Below are positions 4,920 through 8,397 of a stretch of 8,397 nucleotides of DNA, piece by piece. Source of the DNA: Bacillota bacterium (GTDB lineage Bacteria > Bacillota > Clostridia > Lachnospirales > WQUN01); NCBI GenBank assembly GCA_009782085.1, contig WQUN01000256.1, positions 1 through 8,397 of the forward strand, written 5' to 3'. The notes under the pieces were generated by a model that saw only the letters and a list, made by a program, of their open reading frames with translations, ran no database searches and was not told the DNA's origin. Every line of letters begins with the position of its first letter. Positions within the stretch are counted from its first letter, which is position 1. Made by a program: the position numbers and the translations under genes.

Positions 4920-5196
4920 ATCGCGGTTCAAGCACGTGAGCGAGCTAAACCGGATGGGCGCCAACATCCACCTCTGCGAAAGGGGGGAGACGGCGTTCGT
5001 CGAAGGGGTTATGAGGCTAAAAGGCGCCGCCGTGGAGGCGAAAGACCTGCGCGGCGGCGCGGCGCTGATCCTGGCGGGCCTGGCGGCCGAGGGCCGCACC
5101 ACGGTGCTGAACTCCAAATACGTGGAGCGCGGCTACGAGGACATCGAGGGGATGTTGAAGAGTATCGGGGCGGATATAAGGTTCATAGACTACTAG
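4839..5196 (+). pseudogene. murA: murA 3' part: C-terminal MurA segment, displaced by the element
   Basis: In the murA frame, GGA-TTC-CCG-ACC-GAC-ATG reads GFPTDM, where the Asp is residue 305 of the restored protein, matching the catalytic Asp305 of E. coli MurA. It continues with FESRFKHVSELNRMGANI, DLRGG (R373) and ERGYEDIE (R399), the C-terminal substrate-binding landmarks, and stops at 5194-5196 after residue 420. There is no stop, frameshift or missing motif. An internal ATG at 4849 exists but has no ribosome site, so separate translation is unlikely. Its first 81 bases are also read in another frame as the C-terminus of the recombinase. The preserved coding quality suggests either a recent insertion or continued selection through excision. 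Confidence 0.93.
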
Positions 5197-5318
5197 GGGC
5201 TGCGAAAAACTGAACAGGAAACCGGAAAACGGCAGGTAATGACGCGCTTCTCCGTTACGGCAGGAAGCCGGGTGGAACCCGGCTTACATAAAAAATGGCC
5301 GGGCCGAATATCCTTTGT

Positions 5319-5382
5319 GTTTATCCTTTTTTATCACTCATTTATCCTTTGTTTATCCGTTTTTATCACTCATGTATCCTTC
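5319..5382 (+). repeat. Two tandem 32-bp repeats
   Basis: Units 5319-5350 and 5351-5382 match at 29 of 32 positions, differing at unit positions 9, 24 and 32. Each unit contains TTTATCC, TTATCACTCA and a TATCCTT-type ending. A partial third copy of the unit end precedes them (about 5309-5318). They are pyrimidine-rich on this strand. Confidence 0.75.
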
Positions 5383-5439
5383 GTAATTAATTTGCAGAAT
5401 TTAGCTGAGTTCAATGAGAAGATTTTTGTTTTGTAACTG

Positions 5440-5471
5440 TTGACAAATCATGACAATGTGTTAAATTTAAT
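5440..5471 (+). promoter_or_regulatory. Possible promoter of the AT-rich gene
   Basis: TTGACA at 5440-5445 is a perfect -35. Candidate -10 boxes TTAAAT (5461-5466, 15-base spacer) and TTTAAT (5466-5471, 20-base spacer) are both poorly spaced. TGACAA is repeated at 5441 and 5451, which could be a regulator site. Confidence 0.3.
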
Positions 5472-5527
5472 CCGGTGAAAATCCATTCTTGATGAATAAA
5501 GTAATGATAAAATGAGGAGTGTTTATT

Positions 5528-6163
5528 GTGGATAATAAAGAAAAAGAGTTTTTAGTTTCATCTGCAAAAAGCGTATTTAGTACAATTCCATTCATTGGTG
5601 GTCTATTGGATGAGATTTGTTTTGAGTATTGGGGAAGACTTAAACAAGATAGAATCAATAGATTCGTGGGTGAATTTGCAGCTTTTATGATGGAGTATTC
5701 CGGCAAAGACATAAATATTGACAGTGAATATATAAAAAGTGAACAATTTATTGATATATTTTATGAAATAATATCACATGTAATTCGTATTGGTTCTGAT
5801 AAAAAGTTACAGTATTTTAAGGTAATTCTTGCTAAATCAATTTTTCTAAAAAATAAAAGTGATTTTACCGCTACTTTTTTAGATATAGTTGCAAAACTTG
5901 ATGAAAACGAATTAAAAATACTTAGCTATTTTTATGATGCGCATGATAAAGCACAGATAAACGACGAGTATTACTATAATCTTACCAAAGAAGCTTATGT
6001 AACACTCGGTTACCAAGAAGATGAATATCTTTTTTATATGATGGATATGGTGTCAAAAGGTTTATTACAAGATGCTGGAACTCTCGCTGGGCTCACAAGT
6101 CCGTACATGGCGCCAATGAAAATTACCCCATTTGGTATTAAATTTATTGATTTTATAAAATGA
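5528..6163 (+). CDS. AT-rich, probably acquired gene; possible Abi-alpha-like protein
   Basis: The protein has 211 residues. GTG at 5528 is chosen because GAGGAG (5514-5519) lies 8 bases upstream; the in-frame GTG at 5519 overlaps that site. The N-terminal region has a glycine-containing hydrophobic stretch (FSTIPFIGGLLDEICFEYWGRL, about residues 15-36 in two segments) followed by RINRFVGEF. The middle is helical and rich in Ile, Phe and Lys. The last 70 residues look like a winged helix (LKILSYFYD, MVSKGLLQDAG, ITPFGIKFIDFI). This layout resembles the DUF4393/Abi-alpha proteins linked to phage abortive infection, but that is pattern memory only. Bases 5531-5580 hold 13 G/C of 50, against 36 of 50 at 4621-4670, so recent transfer is likely. 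It stands alone between envelope genes. Confidence 0.75.
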   Translation: MDNKEKEFLVSSAKSVFSTIPFIGGLLDEICFEYWGRLKQDRINRFVGEFAAFMMEYSGKDINIDSEYIKSEQFIDIFYEIISHVIRIGSDKKLQYFKVILAKSIFLKNKSDFTATFLDIVAKLDENELKILSYFYDAHDKAQINDEYYYNLTKEAYVTLGYQEDEYLFYMMDMVSKGLLQDAGTLAGLTSPYMAPMKITPFGIKFIDFIK

Positions 6164-6326
6164 CTTTTAATTCAATATACTTTAATAGTATACTCGCATT
6201 GTCCATATAGCCCGAAACAAATACATATAGTACAGCGGTATGGAATATGGCCTACTGCTTTTCTTTATTATACACATTATATACACATTAATATTTGAGG
6301 CAAATGAAGGGGATCGGTGAATAAGT
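6164..6326. other. Intergenic region with a short dyad and an 11-bp tandem repeat
   Basis: TATACT-TTAAT-AGTATA (6176-6192) follows the AT-rich gene but lacks a T-run. TATACACATTA is repeated exactly in tandem at 6269-6279 and 6280-6290, upstream of the SLH-GH18 gene. No convincing -35/-10 pair is visible. The DNA is AT-rich like the preceding gene and returns to GC-rich around 6365. Confidence 0.5.
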
Positions 6327-8039
6327 ATGCAAAAGATATTTCGAAATTCTGTCGTAGTAATCCTGGCGTTGACCATTTTTGGCATATTTCCCATTACTCC
6401 CGCCCGCGCTTCCCAAGCCGCGCCCCAGCCGCCCGCAGCCGCCCCCTTTTCCGACGTCCCCGCGGACAGCTGGGCCCTCGGGGCCATCAGCTCCGCCGTG
6501 GAGCACGGCCTCATGAGCGGCATGGGCGGCGGGCTTTTCGGCTACGGCAGGACGATCACCCGCGCGGAGTTCGTGACCGCGCTGTGCAATATGTTCGGCT
6601 GGGCGGCGGCAAATCCGGACAGCCCGTCGTTTTCGGACGTTTCGCCGGGGGATTGGTTCTACGGCTATGTGGAGGCCGCGGCAGCCCAAGGGGTGACGGC
6701 GGACGCGGAGGCCCCCGGAAGCGGCGCGTTTGCGCCGGATACGCCGATTTTCCGCAAAGACATGGCCGTCATGCTCGTGAAGGCTCTCGGTTATGACGTT
6801 CTGGCCAATCAGGCCGCCCAGGCCGAGGCTGCGCCATTCAGCGACGTGACGGACGACGCCGGCTATATCGCAGTCGCCGCCGACATCGGCATGATCAGCG
6901 GCGTGGGCGGCGGCAGGTTCGCGCCCTTAAGCGCCGCGAAGCGGGAGGAGGCCGCCGCGATGCTGACGCGCGTCTATGACAGGCTGAACGCGCCGACAGC
7001 CTGGCTCCAGGGCTTCTACGCGTTCTCGTCCTACGGCCAGAAGGACATGATAAACGGCCTCGACGCCGTGACCTTCGGCTGGAGCGCGATGAAATGGGAC
7101 GCGGAGAACGGCGCCGCGCTGTACACCTCCGCCGCCGGCGGCAACGAGTGGCGCATACCGGACTCTTACGAGCTTATCGCGGAATATCCGCGCGAAAACG
7201 GCGTTAAGGCGAGCCTCGGCGTGTATATGGACGCGCCGTCGGGGCTTTTCGGCCTGCTCGCCGACGGACAGGCCCGGACAAGCGCGGCCGCGCAGATACT
7301 GGCCGAGGCCGCGCGTTCCTACGGCGCGATCGGGCGCAGCCCATACGACGGCGTGACGATCGACTTCGAAGGGTTGAAAGGCCCGGACGCCAAGGCGCAG
7401 TTTACGGCGTTCCTGGCGGAATTATCGGAGGGTCTGAAAGCCCGCGGCCTGTCCCTCTGCGTCGCCGTCCAGCCCTACGCGAACGGGCAGGGCTTCGACG
7501 GTTACGATTACCGCGCCGTCGGGCAAATCGCCGACAAGGTCATATTAATGGCCCACGATTACGAGCCGGCTTCGATGGACGGCTTCGTCGGGACCGAATG
7601 GCAGAAAAACGCCGCGCTGACCCCCATCGCGCAGGTCTTCGCGGTCCTGAAAGCGATCACCGACCCGGCCTCCGGAGTGGAGGACAGGAGCAAGATCGCG
7701 CTGGCGCTGAGTTTTTCCTGCGTCGGGTGGAGGATCGACGCGAACGGCAAGGTGGCGTCGCCCGAACCCGTGCTTCCGTCGCCGGAGACCGTCTACGCCA
7801 GGATGAGCCAGGCGGACACCGTAAAGGGCTGGTCGGACGCGTACCGGAACCCGTATATCATTTACACCGCCGAAAACGGCAAAGTGTTCCTCTGGTACGA
7901 GGACGGCCGGAGCGTCGCGGAGAAGCTGCGGCTGGCGCGGCTTTTCGGGGTGACGGGCGCGTCGGTCTGGAGGCTGGGGATCGTGCCGGATTATCCCGAT
8001 TGGGACGCGCGGCCGGCGCTGAGGCGAGGCCGAGCTTGA
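6327..8039 (+). CDS. Secreted SLH-domain glycoside hydrolase family 18 protein
   Basis: The protein has 570 residues. ATG at 6327 follows an in-frame TGA at 6318 and is preceded by AAGGGGAT and GGTG. Signal peptide: hydrophobic residues 8-25, with ARA at 26-28 before the probable cleavage. Three S-layer homology domains lie at about 41-91 (FSDV, with TRAE at 78-81), 102-157 (FSDV, FRKD at 142-145) and 171-221 (FSDV, KREE at 205-208); such domains hold proteins to secondary cell-wall polymers. The GH18 barrel spans about 225-560, with the signature DGVTIDFE at 341-348 (E348 the acid/base) and MAHDYE at 408-413, the counterpart of the usual M-A-Y-D motif. It most resembles the YdhD/SleL-like group acting on GlcNAc-containing cell-wall glycans. 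The product is expected outside the membrane. Substrate is inferred. Confidence 0.92.
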   Translation: MQKIFRNSVVVILALTIFGIFPITPARASQAAPQPPAAAPFSDVPADSWALGAISSAVEHGLMSGMGGGLFGYGRTITRAEFVTALCNMFGWAAANPDSPSFSDVSPGDWFYGYVEAAAAQGVTADAEAPGSGAFAPDTPIFRKDMAVMLVKALGYDVLANQAAQAEAAPFSDVTDDAGYIAVAADIGMISGVGGGRFAPLSAAKREEAAAMLTRVYDRLNAPTAWLQGFYAFSSYGQKDMINGLDAVTFGWSAMKWDAENGAALYTSAAGGNEWRIPDSYELIAEYPRENGVKASLGVYMDAPSGLFGLLADGQARTSAAAQILAEAARSYGAIGRSPYDGVTIDFEGLKGPDAKAQFTAFLAELSEGLKARGLSLCVAVQPYANGQGFDGYDYRAVGQIADKVILMAHDYEPASMDGFVGTEWQKNAALTPIAQVFAVLKAITDPASGVEDRSKIALALSFSCVGWRIDANGKVASPEPVLPSPETVYARMSQADTVKGWSDAYRNPYIIYTAENGKVFLWYEDGRSVAEKLRLARLFGVTGASVWRLGIVPDYPDWDARPALRRGRA

Positions 8040-8057
8040 TAATTGCAATCTTCCGAT

Positions 8058-8127
8058 AACAGCGGGACGCCGAGGGCGGCGTCACCTGCGATTTTCCTAT
8101 ACACACCGCCCTCGGTGTCCCGCTGTT
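8058..8127 (+). repeat. Long imperfect hairpin after the SLH-GH18 gene
   Basis: Arms 8058-8082 and 8103-8127 are inverted copies matching at 23 of 25 positions, starting AACAGCGGGAC. One mismatch is a G-U pair on the plus strand. The loop is 20 bases. It begins 18 bases after the stop of the GH18 gene and could end its transcript, but no T-run follows. The related sequences nearby suggest a dispersed repeat family rather than a dedicated terminator. Confidence 0.75.
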
Positions 8128-8129
8128 GC

Positions 8130-8233
8130 ACATCGCCTTCGGCGTTCCGCTGTTGTCGGCAAAATCAGGTAACGGGACGCCCAGGTGGGTGTCCCTACGA
8201 TTTTACCACGAAAAATTTGCCGAAAATTTGCCG
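8130..8233 (+). repeat. Further copies of the hairpin repeat family and an 11-bp tandem repeat
   Basis: 8131-8152 is a diverged direct copy of the right arm of the preceding hairpin. GGGACGCCC (8174-8182), loop AGGT, GGGTGTCCC (8187-8195) form a 9-bp stem, extended by GTA/TAC and AAAATC (8161-8166)/GATTTT (8199-8204). CGATTTT follows CCTG in the first loop and CCTA here. AAAATTTGCCG is then repeated exactly at 8212-8222 and 8223-8233. Confidence 0.65.
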
Positions 8234-8397
8234 CACCCGCCGGTTTTCAGAAGTTTCGGTTTTGGCAAAAAGAGGTAAGGGAAAGGGCGAAAGGAATGGA
8301 AAAAAGGGATGGGGGTGGGAAAGCAGAAAAATCCGATTTTCAGGCAGGAAATATGATAAAATGGATGAAGGAGAGACAGCGAGGTTGGGGAGACAAA
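8234..8397 (+). other. Purine-rich tail of the window without a supported gene
   Basis: From about 8266 to 8335 the plus strand is almost all purines, with G-runs including GGGATGGGGGTGGG (8316-8329). Short frames could begin at ATG 8353 or ATG 8361 and run off the end, but too few codons are present to support a gene. Confidence 0.4.

Larger units (their letters stand above)
5197..5527. other. Intergenic region between murA and the AT-rich gene
   Basis: No gene is supported in these 331 bases. A perfect 9-bp stem with a GGA loop (5265-5285) follows murA by about 70 bases but has no T-run, so it is at most a weak terminator. The tandem repeats at 5319-5382 follow. Composition shifts from GC-rich to strongly AT-rich from about 5305 onward, marking a junction between DNA of different origin. 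Confidence 0.5.

Noticed and set aside
4849..5196. Independent short gene starting at the internal ATG of the murA 3' part
   Set aside because: No ribosome site precedes the ATG, and the segment is exactly the missing C-terminus of MurA.
5265..5285. Rho-independent terminator of murA
   Set aside because: The 9-bp stem is perfect, but the following bases are A-rich and there is no T-run on either strand side.
5319..5382. CRISPR array
   Set aside because: The repeats are directly adjacent with no unique spacers, only two units exist, and no cas gene is present.
8353..8397. Start of a further gene at the window edge
   Set aside because: Two overlapping frames (ATG 8353 and ATG 8361) are open for only about 12-15 codons before the window ends; neither has a well-spaced ribosome site.

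Overview
Organism. The window looks like a GC-rich member of the Clostridia or a related Gram-positive-type anaerobe. Most genes are visibly GC-rich, ribosome sites are strong GGAGG types, and the gene content is a clostridial-type MurA, a large serine recombinase of the CisA/TndX kind, and a secreted protein with three S-layer homology domains. No taxon can be named from the sequence alone.

Central observation. A murA gene (peptidoglycan precursor synthesis) is split into a 5' part (761-1665) and a 3' part (4839-5196) by a 3173-bp element (1666-4838). The element carries its own large serine recombinase, two Xre-type regulators and two small unrecognised genes on the opposite strand. The junctions share CCGGATT (1659-1665 and 4832-4838). 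Joining the flanks there regenerates, in frame and without a changed residue at the join, a 420-residue MurA with the family motif PGFPTDM. The insertion lies between catalytic Cys116 and catalytic Asp305. The rejoined element end reads CTCCGGATTACCGGAG, symmetric about TT, which points to TT as the crossover dinucleotide. The arrangement resembles the skin element of sigK: a recombinase-bearing insert whose excision would repair the host gene. Whether excision is programmed, occasional or lost cannot be told from the sequence.

Layout. 1-94: perfect fold-back inverted repeat. 100-604: minus-strand pair of small Cys-rich proteins behind a good promoter. 605-760: murA promoter and leader hairpin. 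761-1693: murA 5' part plus a short element-encoded tail. 1677-2352: minus-strand element genes. 2353-2564: control region with opposed promoters and several dyads. 2565-3273: two Xre regulators. 3342-4919: recombinase, whose last 26 codons lie in host murA DNA. 4839-5196: murA 3' part. 5197-5527: hairpin and two 32-bp tandem repeats. 5528-6163: AT-rich gene of uncertain function. 6327-8039: secreted SLH-GH18 protein. 8058-8233: cluster of imperfect hairpins and short repeats. 8234-8397: purine-rich DNA without a supported gene.

How the parts may work together. The regulators probably set expression of the element, including the recombinase just downstream, through the operators at 2408-2546. 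The recombinase would cut at the two CCGGATT sites. In the excised circle its reading frame would run into element DNA and its C-terminal tail would change from 26 to 121 residues. The flanking host genes (MurA and a cell-wall-anchored GH18 enzyme) both concern the cell envelope, but nothing shows that they are co-regulated.
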